Below are positions 54,485 through 63,250 of a stretch of DNA of 64,000 nt, one piece after another. Each line of letters starts with the position of its first letter. The stretch's first letter is position 1. The notes under the pieces are model-generated. The model saw only the letters and a program-made list of their open reading frames with translations. It searched no databases and was not told where the DNA came from. The stretch is taken from positions 124,001 to 188,000 of the forward strand of contig NZ_CYUD01000008.1 of the NCBI RefSeq assembly GCF_001458295.1, written 5' to 3'. A program made the translations under genes and the position numbers. Source of the stretch: Ruegeria denitrificans (lineage in GTDB: Bacteria > Pseudomonadota > Alphaproteobacteria > Rhodobacterales > Rhodobacteraceae).

Positions 54485-56634
54485 AGCCGCAACCCCGGAG
54501 TGTCGGTCAGATACCCGATGATGACCGCCGGATAGCCCGCGTGCCTCAACTGTTCGCACAACCCATGCACCTGGTCGGCAGCGACTGCGGCCAGTAACGC
54601 TCCGGCAGTTTGCGGATCGAACAGCAGATCGGATTTGGGATTGGACGGCAGATATGGGGCGATGGAACAATTTTCGTCGAAAATTGTCGACCGGACACCT
54701 TGCGCAGCCAGTTCCAGCGCGCCGGTCATCAGGGGGATTGAATCCAGATCCAAAACTGCGCCACAATCCGAGGCTTCGCACATGCCCATCAGATGCCCGG
54801 CCAACCCAAATCCGGTTACATCCGTCATCGCATGCGCCCCTGCCAGAATGCGCGATGCTGCGCCCTGCGGCTGAACCATTTGCGTAAAGGCATCAGCCAC
54901 CCAACTGCCGTCGGCTAGCCCGGCCATTTCAGCGGCCATCAACACCCCGCTGCCTAAGGGTTTTGTCAGGATCAATGCATCCCCAGGACGTGCCCCCGAC
55001 AAGGTGATCGGGTCTTTGTCGCACAGGCCGGTCAGAGTGAAGCCGATGGTCATCTCATCCCCCAGAGAGCTGTGACCTCCGACGATTTCTGCTCCGGCAT
55101 CGCGGATGACCTCGGTGGCCGTCGCCATTATCTCGGACAAGGTGCGGTGCTGCAATTGTGGGGACATGCGCGGCAGGATGATCGTTGCCGTCGCCGCTTG
55201 TGGGTCTGCGCCCATGGCCCAAATATCCCCCAGCGCGTGAACTGCGGCGATGCGTGTCATCAGCACCGGGTCATCCGTGAAGCCGCGCAAGTGGTCCGAG
55301 GTCATCACTTGTCGCGCTCCACCGGTTATCAGCAGGGCGGCGTCGTCCCCGGGCAAGGGGGTGATATCGTCGCGGTTCGGCTTTGGCAGGTCACTCAGAA
55401 CTGCTTGCAATGCGCCGCGTCCAACCTTGGCCCCACAGCCTCCGCACATGGGTTTTTCCCCTAGGGCTTCTTGCATACCCGCCGCATGGTGGCGCGGTAG
55501 GGCGGGGCGTTCCATTTGGGGCAGGTTGCGAAATTTATTCATGAAGCTCTGGTCGATATGGTTCTTCCATCGCCACATCACTGGCCCGCTGAACGACGTT
55601 CCAAGACGTTCGGCCAGTGCCGATTTACTGCCCAAAGAGATCAGTTTGAGGTAGTCTTTCTGCGGCTGATATCGCCGCATCTTCCCGGCCCCCAGAGCGG
55701 CCCGCAGATTGCTGAACAGGACCGGAGCCTCTCGGACCGCATAGACCCCGGCCTTGGGACGAGGGTTATCGGCAAGATGGGCGCAATCTCCGGCGGCAAA
55801 GATCGCCTGATCGCTGGATTGCAGATGGGCGTCCACGCGGATGTAGCCGTCATGCAGATCAAGGCCCGTCTGGGTGATCCAGTCATAGGGGCGGGCACCG
55901 GCAGCCCCGGTTATGAATGAGGCGGGAACCTTACGGCCATCCTCTAGCAGAACATGATCCTGTTCGATGCGTGAAATCGCGGCATGCTCAATCAGTTCAA
56001 CGCCCAGATGGGCCATCGCCTTACGAATGTTTGCGCCCGCCTTGGTCCCCGTAGCCGACAGGACCCGGGCGTTGTCAATCAGCGTCACCTGCGCCGTGCG
56101 GGTTTTCGCGCGAAGGGCATGGGCCATGGCCATTACCAGTTCTACGCCCGCGACCCCGCCACCGATCACGGCGACTGAGGCGGGGTCGGTGCCATCCAGA
56201 TATTCCGCCCATCGGGACGCAAACGGACTCAGCGGCTTCGCCGGGACCGCGTGGTCGGCAAATCCAGGCAGGGCCGGCATGTCCGAGGTGATCCCCACAT
56301 TGACCGAGGCCACATCAAATGCCACGGGTGGTCGCCCCGGTACGTATACTTGACGCCCGTCAAGATCGATCCCCTCGACCGGCCCGAGGATTACCCGTGC
56401 ACCGGCAAAACGGGCCAGACGCACCAGATCGATGTCCAGTTCCCACCGCTCATAATGCCCGGCAACAAAGCCCGGCAACATGCCGGAATAGGGGGCCGTG
56501 GCGCCAGGATTGATCACAGTCACCCGCGCGCCGGGCAAGGGGTTCATACCCCATTTCCGCAACACCAGCGCATGGGTATGCCCACCGCCTATCAGAACCA
56601 GATCACGGGTTAGGGGCAGCGGAGGGTGTTGCAT
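54475..56634 (-). CDS. selD: selenide, water dikinase fused to NDH-2-like flavoprotein
   Basis: A 719-residue fusion. Residues 1 to about 370 are a pyridine-nucleotide-disulfide-type oxidoreductase (LVLIGGGHTHALVLRKWGMN FAD loop; VAVIGGGVAGVELVMAMA NAD loop; AIFAAGDCAHLADNP). SelD begins near 396: MCGGCGAKVGRGAL with catalytic Cys and Lys, LPGDDAALLITGG, HALGDIWAMGADPQAATATI and ATP-site residues. SelD makes selenophosphate from selenide and ATP. The N-terminal domain may supply reduced selenium. Cys replaces the selenocysteine of some relatives. Confidence 0.92.
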   Translation of the reverse strand: MQHPPLPLTRDLVLIGGGHTHALVLRKWGMNPLPGARVTVINPGATAPYSGMLPGFVAGHYERWELDIDLVRLARFAGARVILGPVEGIDLDGRQVYVPGRPPVAFDVASVNVGITSDMPALPGFADHAVPAKPLSPFASRWAEYLDGTDPASVAVIGGGVAGVELVMAMAHALRAKTRTAQVTLIDNARVLSATGTKAGANIRKAMAHLGVELIEHAAISRIEQDHVLLEDGRKVPASFITGAAGARPYDWITQTGLDLHDGYIRVDAHLQSSDQAIFAAGDCAHLADNPRPKAGVYAVREAPVLFSNLRAALGAGKMRRYQPQKDYLKLISLGSKSALAERLGTSFSGPVMWRWKNHIDQSFMNKFRNLPQMERPALPRHHAAGMQEALGEKPMCGGCGAKVGRGALQAVLSDLPKPNRDDITPLPGDDAALLITGGARQVMTSDHLRGFTDDPVLMTRIAAVHALGDIWAMGADPQAATATIILPRMSPQLQHRTLSEIMATATEVIRDAGAEIVGGHSSLGDEMTIGFTLTGLCDKDPITLSGARPGDALILTKPLGSGVLMAAEMAGLADGSWVADAFTQMVQPQGAASRILAGAHAMTDVTGFGLAGHLMGMCEASDCGAVLDLDSIPLMTGALELAAQGVRSTIFDENCSIAPYLPSNPKSDLLFDPQTAGALLAAVAADQVHGLCEQLRHAGYPAVIIGYLTDTPGLRLQS

Positions 56635-56639
56635 GGAAC

Positions 56640-57023
56640 TCAGGTCTTGCTGTGATCAGGGACGTCTTCGACCTGTTCGACCGCGTGGGTGGCCCAAAGC
56701 TCATCCTCGCCCGCGTCCGGCAGATCGCTGGGCTTTTCGTGGCGGTGAATATGCCATTTGGCAATGAACAGGGCTGTGATCGGAGCGGTCAGGAACAGGA
56801 ACAGGGTGATCAGCAACTCATGCAGGGACAGTTTGTCCTCGATCAAAACCGAATGGCAGATCGAGGCCAGTAACACACCGCCCACGCCCAGTGTTGTGGC
56901 TTTGGTGGGCGCATGCAGACGCGACATCGGGTCTTTCAGCTTGATCATCCCAAAGGATCCGACAAAGCCAAATATGCCTGAAACGATCAGGAAGAAGGCG
57001 ACAAGAAGCTCGATGATAAACAT
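56640..57023 (-). CDS. mnhG: monovalent cation/H+ antiporter subunit G
   Basis: A 127-residue MnhG/PhaG: LVAFFLIVSGIFGFVGSFGMI, KLKDPMSRLHAPTKATTLGV and two more helices, with a hydrophilic tail of about 30 residues. Last gene of the antiporter unit. Mrp-type complexes export Na+ or K+ in exchange for protons, and G is required although its role is not known. Confidence 0.93.
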   Translation of the reverse strand: MFIIELLVAFFLIVSGIFGFVGSFGMIKLKDPMSRLHAPTKATTLGVGGVLLASICHSVLIEDKLSLHELLITLFLFLTAPITALFIAKWHIHRHEKPSDLPDAGEDELWATHAVEQVEDVPDHSKT

Positions 57024-57033
57024 TGGGGCGCCC

Positions 57034-57303
57034 TCACTCGATGATATTGCCGCGTAGCATAAAGCGCGCATAGGCTACGGTTGAGACAAAACCCAGCATG
57101 GCGATGATCATCGCGGCCTCGAAAAATATCTCGGTCCCCAGAGCCAACCCATACAGGATCATCAGCGCGATTGTGTTGATCACCATCGTGTCCAGCGCCA
57201 GAACGCGGGTACCGACACCTTCGGCCGAGATGATCCGGTATAGGCACAGCATGATGGCCGCCCCGAAACAGGCGAAGGCAAACCAGATCGCAATCTCGAT
57301 CAT
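57034..57303 (-). CDS. mnhF: monovalent cation/H+ antiporter subunit F
   Basis: An 89-residue protein with three membrane helices (IAIWFAFACFGAAIMLCLYR; RVLALDTMVINTIALMILYG; AAMIIAMLGFVSTVAYARFM). The central DT in ALDTMVIN is the conserved polar residue of MnhF. It overlaps mnhE by four bases. Confidence 0.93.
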   Translation of the reverse strand: MIEIAIWFAFACFGAAIMLCLYRIISAEGVGTRVLALDTMVINTIALMILYGLALGTEIFFEAAMIIAMLGFVSTVAYARFMLRGNIIE

Positions 57304-57797
57304 TCGAAAATCTCCTTCAGGCGGCGCTCATAGCGTTGTTTGATCTGGTCCCGCACCTCATCTGTGTCAGGCGCATCCAGGCAGTGAACCAGCAGGTTGT
57401 GACCTTGCGCTGACAGATCGCAGCTGACTGTGCCGGGGGTCATTGTGATGGTTCCGGCCAATACTGTGATCGCTTCGGGCGTGCGCAGTTCCAGCGGAAT
57501 GCAGACCCAGTTTGGTTGCCTGTCGGCATCGCGCTTGAACAGAATGATCCGGGCCACGGTGATGTTGGCAATCACGATATCCCACAGCACTACCAGCATA
57601 TATTCCACCACCATCGGCCAGTTGCGCAGTTTGGGGCGGTCGGGCCAATAGGGCTGAGTGATGAAGGGAATGATGATCCCGAGCAGTAGCCCGAACACCA
57701 GAGAATTCAGCGAAGGTGAGTTTGCCAAAAGCATCCAAACCAGCGTCAGCAGGATTGTCAGATGCGGGTGTGGGAATATCCGGTGCAGAAGTCTCAT
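57300..57797 (-). CDS. mnhE: monovalent cation/H+ antiporter subunit E
   Basis: A 165-residue MnhE: two N-terminal membrane helices, then a cytoplasmic part with WDIVIANITVARIILF and ITVLAGTITMTPGTVSCDLS, the family signature. It sits between mnhD and mnhF with one- and four-base overlaps. Confidence 0.93.
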   Translation of the reverse strand: MRLLHRIFPHPHLTILLTLVWMLLANSPSLNSLVFGLLLGIIIPFITQPYWPDRPKLRNWPMVVEYMLVVLWDIVIANITVARIILFKRDADRQPNWVCIPLELRTPEAITVLAGTITMTPGTVSCDLSAQGHNLLVHCLDAPDTDEVRDQIKQRYERRLKEIFE

Positions 57798-59341
57798 TAC
57801 TCTTCTCCTCCCAGAACGGCCGAGATGTAGTTTTCAGGCGTAAACAACTGTTCGGCTGTTTTGCCAGCATAAGTGAGCGCGGGGCCTGCGAACAGGGTCA
57901 ACATGACCAGCCCCAGAACCGTGCCGAAGATGGCGGTGAAGGCCAACCCGGGGTTCGGCTCGGGCGCGGGCAAGGCCGGGGTTTCTTCGTCGTCTTCCAC
58001 CTCGGGCAACGGGTTGTGCTGGGCGTCATGGCTTTTCCAGAAGATCAGCGTGCCTGCGCGCGCCAACCCGACGATGGTGACGAAAGAACCGATCAGGATA
58101 ACCGCCCAGATCGCGTTTGCATCCGGTGCGTCACGTGCGGCATCAAGCACCAACAGCTTGCCGATAAAGCCCGACAGGGGCGGCATACCGGCCAGAGCAA
58201 TCGCACCAACAAAAAACAGAGCCGAGATCAGCCCGCTTTGCGCCATCGGAGCGGTTGGCGCAATGGCTCCGCCCCGGCGGGTCATCACCAGATCCGCCAC
58301 AAGGAACAGCAGCGCCGTCGCCAGGGTCGAGTGGAAAATGTAGTACAGCGCAGCAGCCGTGGAGGTCTCGGTGAACAGCGAGATCGCGATCAGCAGGGTG
58401 CCCATCGAAGCGATAGCGCAAAAGGCAACCATCCGCGCAATATGTTGCGTGCCCAGAATACCGATGGCTCCTACGGCCAGCGTCAGCAGTGCGGCGGGTT
58501 GCAGCCAATCCCCCACAAGCCCGTGCGTGACCGCAACATCTGGGCCAAAGATCAGCGTATCAACGCGCAGGATCGAATAGGCGCCCACTTTGGTCATGAT
58601 CGCAAACAGGGCCGCGACGGGCAAAGGCGCGTTGGCGTAGCTGGCAGGCAGCCAGAAATGCAGCGGCAAAACGGCGGCTTTGATACAGAAAACCAACAAC
58701 AGCAGCACTGCGCCAACCCGCAGAAGGGCCGTATCCTCGGGCGGAATTTCGGCGACACGAACGGCCAGATCGGCCATGTTCAGCGTTCCGGTCACCGCAT
58801 AAAGTGTGCCGAGCGCAAACAGGAACAGGGTCGAGCCCAGCAGGTTATAGGCCACATATTGCACACCGGCCTTGAGCCGCACCGAGCCACCGCCATGCGT
58901 CATCAGACCGTAAGACGCGATCAAAAGCACCTCGAAGAATACGAACAGGTTGAAGGCATCACCCGTCAGGAAGGCACCGCAGACGCCCATGAGCTGAAAG
59001 TGGAACAGCGCGTGAAAGTGTTTCCCCCGGTCGTCCCATCCGGACGCAATGGCGTATAGCACAATGGGCAAGGCAAGCAGGGCAGTCAGCAGGACCATCA
59101 TTGCGGACAAGCGGTCCAGCACCAAGACGATGCCGAATGGCGCGGGCCAGTCGCCCAGTTCATAAACCAAAATATCGCCGCCTGCGGCCTGCGCGGTAAT
59201 GGTCAGCGCAATGCCAAGCAGCGCCACCGCACCCGCGACCGAAAAGATGCGCTGCAGGTCCAGATGGTATCGCAGGACCATGATGATGAACGGGGCCAGG
59301 ATCGCGGGCAGGACGATCGGCGCTACGATCCAGTGGTTCAT
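57797..59341 (-). CDS. mnhD: monovalent cation/H+ antiporter subunit D
   Basis: A 514-residue protein with about 14 helices, homologous to NuoL/M/N. It carries TGDAFNLFVFFEVLLIASYG with the conserved Glu and KAAVLPLHFWLPASYANAP with the channel Lys/His, both used for proton transfer. A hydrophilic stretch near 440-460 (EVEDDEETPALPAPEPNP) is an unusually acidic loop. Overlaps mnhC and mnhE by one to four bases. Confidence 0.95.
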   Translation of the reverse strand: MNHWIVAPIVLPAILAPFIIMVLRYHLDLQRIFSVAGAVALLGIALTITAQAAGGDILVYELGDWPAPFGIVLVLDRLSAMMVLLTALLALPIVLYAIASGWDDRGKHFHALFHFQLMGVCGAFLTGDAFNLFVFFEVLLIASYGLMTHGGGSVRLKAGVQYVAYNLLGSTLFLFALGTLYAVTGTLNMADLAVRVAEIPPEDTALLRVGAVLLLLVFCIKAAVLPLHFWLPASYANAPLPVAALFAIMTKVGAYSILRVDTLIFGPDVAVTHGLVGDWLQPAALLTLAVGAIGILGTQHIARMVAFCAIASMGTLLIAISLFTETSTAAALYYIFHSTLATALLFLVADLVMTRRGGAIAPTAPMAQSGLISALFFVGAIALAGMPPLSGFIGKLLVLDAARDAPDANAIWAVILIGSFVTIVGLARAGTLIFWKSHDAQHNPLPEVEDDEETPALPAPEPNPGLAFTAIFGTVLGLVMLTLFAGPALTYAGKTAEQLFTPENYISAVLGGEE

Positions 59342-59697
59342 GCGTCTTCTCCCGCGCCGTCGACGCAGTCTTGTGCGGTCATGTCGATATGGTCATCTTT
59401 CGAGGACAGGTAAGCGGAAAGGGCGATCATCACGATCACCGCCGTCATCCCGAAGGAAATCACGATGGCCGTCAGCACCAGCGCCTGCGGCAACGGGTCG
59501 GTATAGGGGACGTCTTCATATTTGTTGAGAACGGCAGGCGCATCCAGCGCCAGCCGTCCGGTGGCGAACAGAAATACGTTCACCGCATAGGTGATCAGCG
59601 ACAACCCCAAAATAACGGGGAATGTGCGGCGACGCAGGATCAGGAAAATCCCGGCGGCGGTCATGATGCCTACGGCTGAGGCTACGAGCGCTTCCAT
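59338..59697 (-). CDS. mnhC: monovalent cation/H+ antiporter subunit C
   Basis: A 119-residue, three-helix NuoK homologue: VGIMTAAGIFLILRRRTFPV, LGLSLITYAVNVFLFATGRL and PLPQALVLTAIVISFGMTAV. The conserved DPLPQALVLTAIVI motif is present. It overlaps both neighbours. Confidence 0.95.
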   Translation of the reverse strand: MEALVASAVGIMTAAGIFLILRRRTFPVILGLSLITYAVNVFLFATGRLALDAPAVLNKYEDVPYTDPLPQALVLTAIVISFGMTAVIVMIALSAYLSSKDDHIDMTAQDCVDGAGEDA

Positions 59698-62564
59698 CAG
59701 GCCTGCTCCTTCTCTTCATCGTCTTTCTGATCATCCCGCAGCGGATTGATATCCATCGGGAATTCCTGCGCCATGCCTGGTTGCCATGCAAAGCGTGACA
59801 AGCTGTCCAGCGCCAGCATCACAGCACCCAGCACCGCCAGGAACACGCCGGTGTCAAACAGGATGGCGGTGGCCCATTCGAACTCTTCCAGCGGCGGCCA
59901 ATGGAGATAGCCGAAGTCGCTGGTCAGGAACGGGCGCTCGTTGAACCACGCCCCGATCCCGGTGGCGGCGGCGATCAGAACGCCCCAACCGATGGTGCCA
60001 TGATAGTAGAATCGTTGCCGTTCGATGGCCCATGTGTAGCCACTGGCCATGTATTGCATCAGGAAGGCAATCGCGACGACCAGACCGGCAATGAACCCGC
60101 CCCCCGGCTGGTTGTGGCCGCGGACAAAGATGTAGGCACCAACCATCAGAGCGATAGGCATCATCACCCGGGTCGCCACAACCATCATCAGCGGGTGTGA
60201 ATCCCCCGATTGCGGCCAGTGTGGTTTGCGGTTCAGAAGATAACCACGGACGTTGGTGCCCAGAACGGCCTCGGTCAGGGCAAAGATGATCAGGGCAGCG
60301 ATTCCCAGAACGATGATTTCGCCAAAGGTATCAAAGCCCCGGAAATCCACCAGGATCACGTTGACCACGTTGGTGCCACCGCCGCCTTTATACGAATTAG
60401 CCAAATGGAACTCGGAAATGGTCGGAAACGCAAAGTCCCGCAGCATCAGCGCATAGATCAGCGCGCCGGTACCAAGTCCTGCCACCACCGAGATCGCCGC
60501 ATCCCGCCACCGTCGTGCAGCGCTGCTGTCCCACGGCGTATCCGTGGGCAGGAAGTTCAGCGACAGCAGCAACAGGATCATCGTCACCACCTCGACCGAG
60601 ATTTGCGTCAGCGCCAGATCCGGGGCCGAAAGATAGTTGAACGCCATCGACACGATCAGGCCAACAACGCCGATCAGTACCAGCGACAGCAGGCGGTTGC
60701 GGTGGAACCACATGATCGCCAGCGTAGCGCCCACCAGACAAATCCAGCCAATGAACGGTATAATCTGGATGGGCAGAGGCTCGCGCGTTTCCGGCCCAAT
60801 CGTACCGGTTGTGTATGCGTAGTAACCAAGTCCGACGGTGAACGCGACCAGAATGATGGCGTAGCGGCTGATCACTCCGTTATGCAGCGTGTCGGTGATC
60901 CAATGGCTGAAGGTGGTAAACGCACCAATGACCCCTTCGAAGATGACCTTTGCCTCGGGACGGGGCAGGGCATTCCAAATTTGTTCGCCGCGATTGTGCA
61001 GCGCCAGCAGGAACAGACCGCCTAGCGTTGCCACGGCGGACATATACAGCGCAGGTGTGAAGCCATGCCACAGTTTCAGCGAGTAGTAGGGCAGCTTCTC
61101 ACCACCAATCACGGCGCTGGAGACAACCGCGACCAAAGGCCCAACTATCGCCGCCGAATACAGTCCAATCAGTACCACCAACACCACAAGGAATGCTGGG
61201 GCCAGCCATAGGCCCACTGGAGGATCATGCGGATGGTGCGGATAGTCGTCGCGTTGCGGGCCAAGGAAGACATGCCCGACAAAACGGAAGGAATAGGCAG
61301 CCGAGAACACCGCTGCAAGCAGCGCCAGACCTGGCACCAGATAATGCGAGTGCAGCCAGGTGGTGTGGACCGTTTCTTCCAGCATCATTTCCTTGGACAG
61401 GAATCCGTTTAATGGCGGCAGACCGGCCATGGACAGGGCTGCAATGGTGCCGATGGTAAAAGTGATCGGCATCAGCTGGCGCAACCCGCCCAGACGTTTG
61501 ATGTCTCGGGTTCCGGCCTCGTGATCCACGATCCCGGCCGTCATGAACAGTGCCGCCTTGAAAGTCGCGTGGTTGATGATGTGGAATATTGCCGCCACGG
61601 CGGCAATCTTGGTGCCAAAGCCCAGCAGCATCGTCACCAGACCCAGATGCGACACGGTCGAAAACGCCAATAGCGCCTTCAGATCGTCCTTGAACAGAGC
61701 AATGCAGGCGCCGATCAGCATCGTTACCAGGCCCGTGGTCGCGACGATATAGAACCAAGCATCCGTGCCCGCCAGAACCGGCCACATCCGCGCCATCAGG
61801 AACAACCCGGCTTTCACCATCGTGGCCGAGTGCAGATAGGCCGAAACCGGCGTCGGCGCGGCCATTGCATGCGGCAGCCAGAAATGGAACGGGAACTGCG
61901 CCGACTTGGTGAAAGCGCCTAGCAAAATCAGGATCAGTGCGGGCATGTAATAGGGTGAGGCCTGGATCAGATCTTTGTTCTGCAGGATGACACTCAGGTC
62001 GTATGAGCCCACGATATTGCCCAGAATCAGCATCCCCGCAATCATTGCCAATCCGCCACCGCCGGTCACGGCCAGCGCCATGCGTGCGCCTTGGCGACCC
62101 TCTGGCAGATGTTTCCAATACCCGATCAGAAGGAATGAACTTAGCGATGTAAGCTCCCAAAAAATAAGCAAAAGAAGGATGTTGTCTGATAGAACAATCC
62201 CGACCATCGCGCCCTGGAACAGCAGCAGATAGGTATAGAATTGCCCCATCGGGTCTTCGCGCGACAGGTAAAACCGCGCGTAAAGGATGATCAGCAACCC
62301 GATGCCCAGGATTAGCAGCGCAAACAGAAACCCAAGACCGTCCAGCATGAAGTTCGCGTTCAGACCCAGTGCCGGTATCCAGTCGAACCGGGCTGTGACG
62401 ACATCTCCGCGCATGACCGATGGGATGTGGATCAACAGCCCCATAAGCGCCAGAAAGGTGGTCAGCCCGGCGGCTGATGCTGCTGCGTTTCGTCCCGCCC
62501 GGATCAGAAGGGCTGGAAAAACAGCTCCGAGGAAGGGAAGGGCCGCGATGAGGAATAGGGACAA
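59697..62564 (-). CDS. mnhA: monovalent cation/H+ antiporter fused subunits A and B
   Basis: A 955-residue fusion. Residues 1 to about 770 are MnhA/PhaA, a NuoL-like channel with LIFWELTSLSSFLLIGYW, KSAQFPFHFWLPHAMAAPTP, HIINHATFKAALFM and a NuoJ-like end. From about 785 comes the MnhB domain (VATRVMMPIALMVGAYIFVR, GGGFIAGLVVAIAFLMQYMA). TTG at 62564 is chosen because GGAG lies eight bases before it; a TTG at 62591 is the alternative. First gene of the unit; the A/B fusion matches alphaproteobacterial PhaAB. Confidence 0.93.
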   Translation of the reverse strand: MSLFLIAALPFLGAVFPALLIRAGRNAAASAAGLTTFLALMGLLIHIPSVMRGDVVTARFDWIPALGLNANFMLDGLGFLFALLILGIGLLIILYARFYLSREDPMGQFYTYLLLFQGAMVGIVLSDNILLLLIFWELTSLSSFLLIGYWKHLPEGRQGARMALAVTGGGGLAMIAGMLILGNIVGSYDLSVILQNKDLIQASPYYMPALILILLGAFTKSAQFPFHFWLPHAMAAPTPVSAYLHSATMVKAGLFLMARMWPVLAGTDAWFYIVATTGLVTMLIGACIALFKDDLKALLAFSTVSHLGLVTMLLGFGTKIAAVAAIFHIINHATFKAALFMTAGIVDHEAGTRDIKRLGGLRQLMPITFTIGTIAALSMAGLPPLNGFLSKEMMLEETVHTTWLHSHYLVPGLALLAAVFSAAYSFRFVGHVFLGPQRDDYPHHPHDPPVGLWLAPAFLVVLVVLIGLYSAAIVGPLVAVVSSAVIGGEKLPYYSLKLWHGFTPALYMSAVATLGGLFLLALHNRGEQIWNALPRPEAKVIFEGVIGAFTTFSHWITDTLHNGVISRYAIILVAFTVGLGYYAYTTGTIGPETREPLPIQIIPFIGWICLVGATLAIMWFHRNRLLSLVLIGVVGLIVSMAFNYLSAPDLALTQISVEVVTMILLLLSLNFLPTDTPWDSSAARRWRDAAISVVAGLGTGALIYALMLRDFAFPTISEFHLANSYKGGGGTNVVNVILVDFRGFDTFGEIIVLGIAALIIFALTEAVLGTNVRGYLLNRKPHWPQSGDSHPLMMVVATRVMMPIALMVGAYIFVRGHNQPGGGFIAGLVVAIAFLMQYMASGYTWAIERQRFYYHGTIGWGVLIAAATGIGAWFNERPFLTSDFGYLHWPPLEEFEWATAILFDTGVFLAVLGAVMLALDSLSRFAWQPGMAQEFPMDINPLRDDQKDDEEKEQA

Positions 62565-62776
62565 GTGCGATACTCCGGTCTGGGCGGTCAAATGTAGTAC
62601 TGGTTTTTAAGGATAATTTTCTAACTGTCCAGCTATTGCAAGTTTTACACGCAGTCCTAGCGTCGTAGATTGGGGTGCGAAACAATGACGCGATCTTGAT
62701 CTGCCGGTTGAAATTCAACGCGGATTCGAAATTCGGGCTGTGATAAACACATCCCGTCGGATCAGGAGGGAACCGC

Positions 62777-63250
62777 GTGGCAGACAAAACAAACCGAACA
62801 CGCCGATGGGTTCTGCTGGGCGGGGGCGCGGCCATTGTCGCGGGCTTTGCTGTTCGGGAATACCGTCTGATCCCTCCGGTTTATACTGGCGGGCAGTTGA
62901 GTGTTCAGGATGCACACCAACAAGCGGTGTCGGGGGAAATATTGCTGGTCGATATTCGCACCCCGCGGGAATGGCAGTCAACGGGTGTTGGTCAGGGGGC
63001 GCATCCGTTGGACATGCGCCGTGATGACTTCGAACAGGCGCTGGCAGACCTGACAGGCAAAAATCGCGATGCCCCCATTGCATTGATCTGTGCGCGCGGG
63101 GTCCGATCAGCCCGGCTGAGTAATCGGTTGACTCAAGCTGGATTCACAAATGTCGTCGACGTGCCCGAGGGAATGTTGGGCTCTGCCGCAGGGCCGGGAT
63201 GGGTGCGTGCCGGATTGCCGGTTCAACACAATACGGGAGAGACGGAATGA
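62777..63250 (+). CDS. membrane-anchored rhodanese-like protein
   Basis: A 157-residue protein from GTG behind AGGAGGG. TRRWVLLGGGAAIVAGFAV is an N-terminal membrane anchor or signal, possibly Tat-like because of the paired Arg. EILLVDIRTPREWQSTGVGQ and IALICARGVRSARLSNRL form the rhodanese domain with the active Cys, so it acts in the periplasm. Divergent from the antiporter operon; overlaps the esterase gene by four bases. Confidence 0.9.
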   Translation: MADKTNRTRRWVLLGGGAAIVAGFAVREYRLIPPVYTGGQLSVQDAHQQAVSGEILLVDIRTPREWQSTGVGQGAHPLDMRRDDFEQALADLTGKNRDAPIALICARGVRSARLSNRLTQAGFTNVVDVPEGMLGSAAGPGWVRAGLPVQHNTGETE

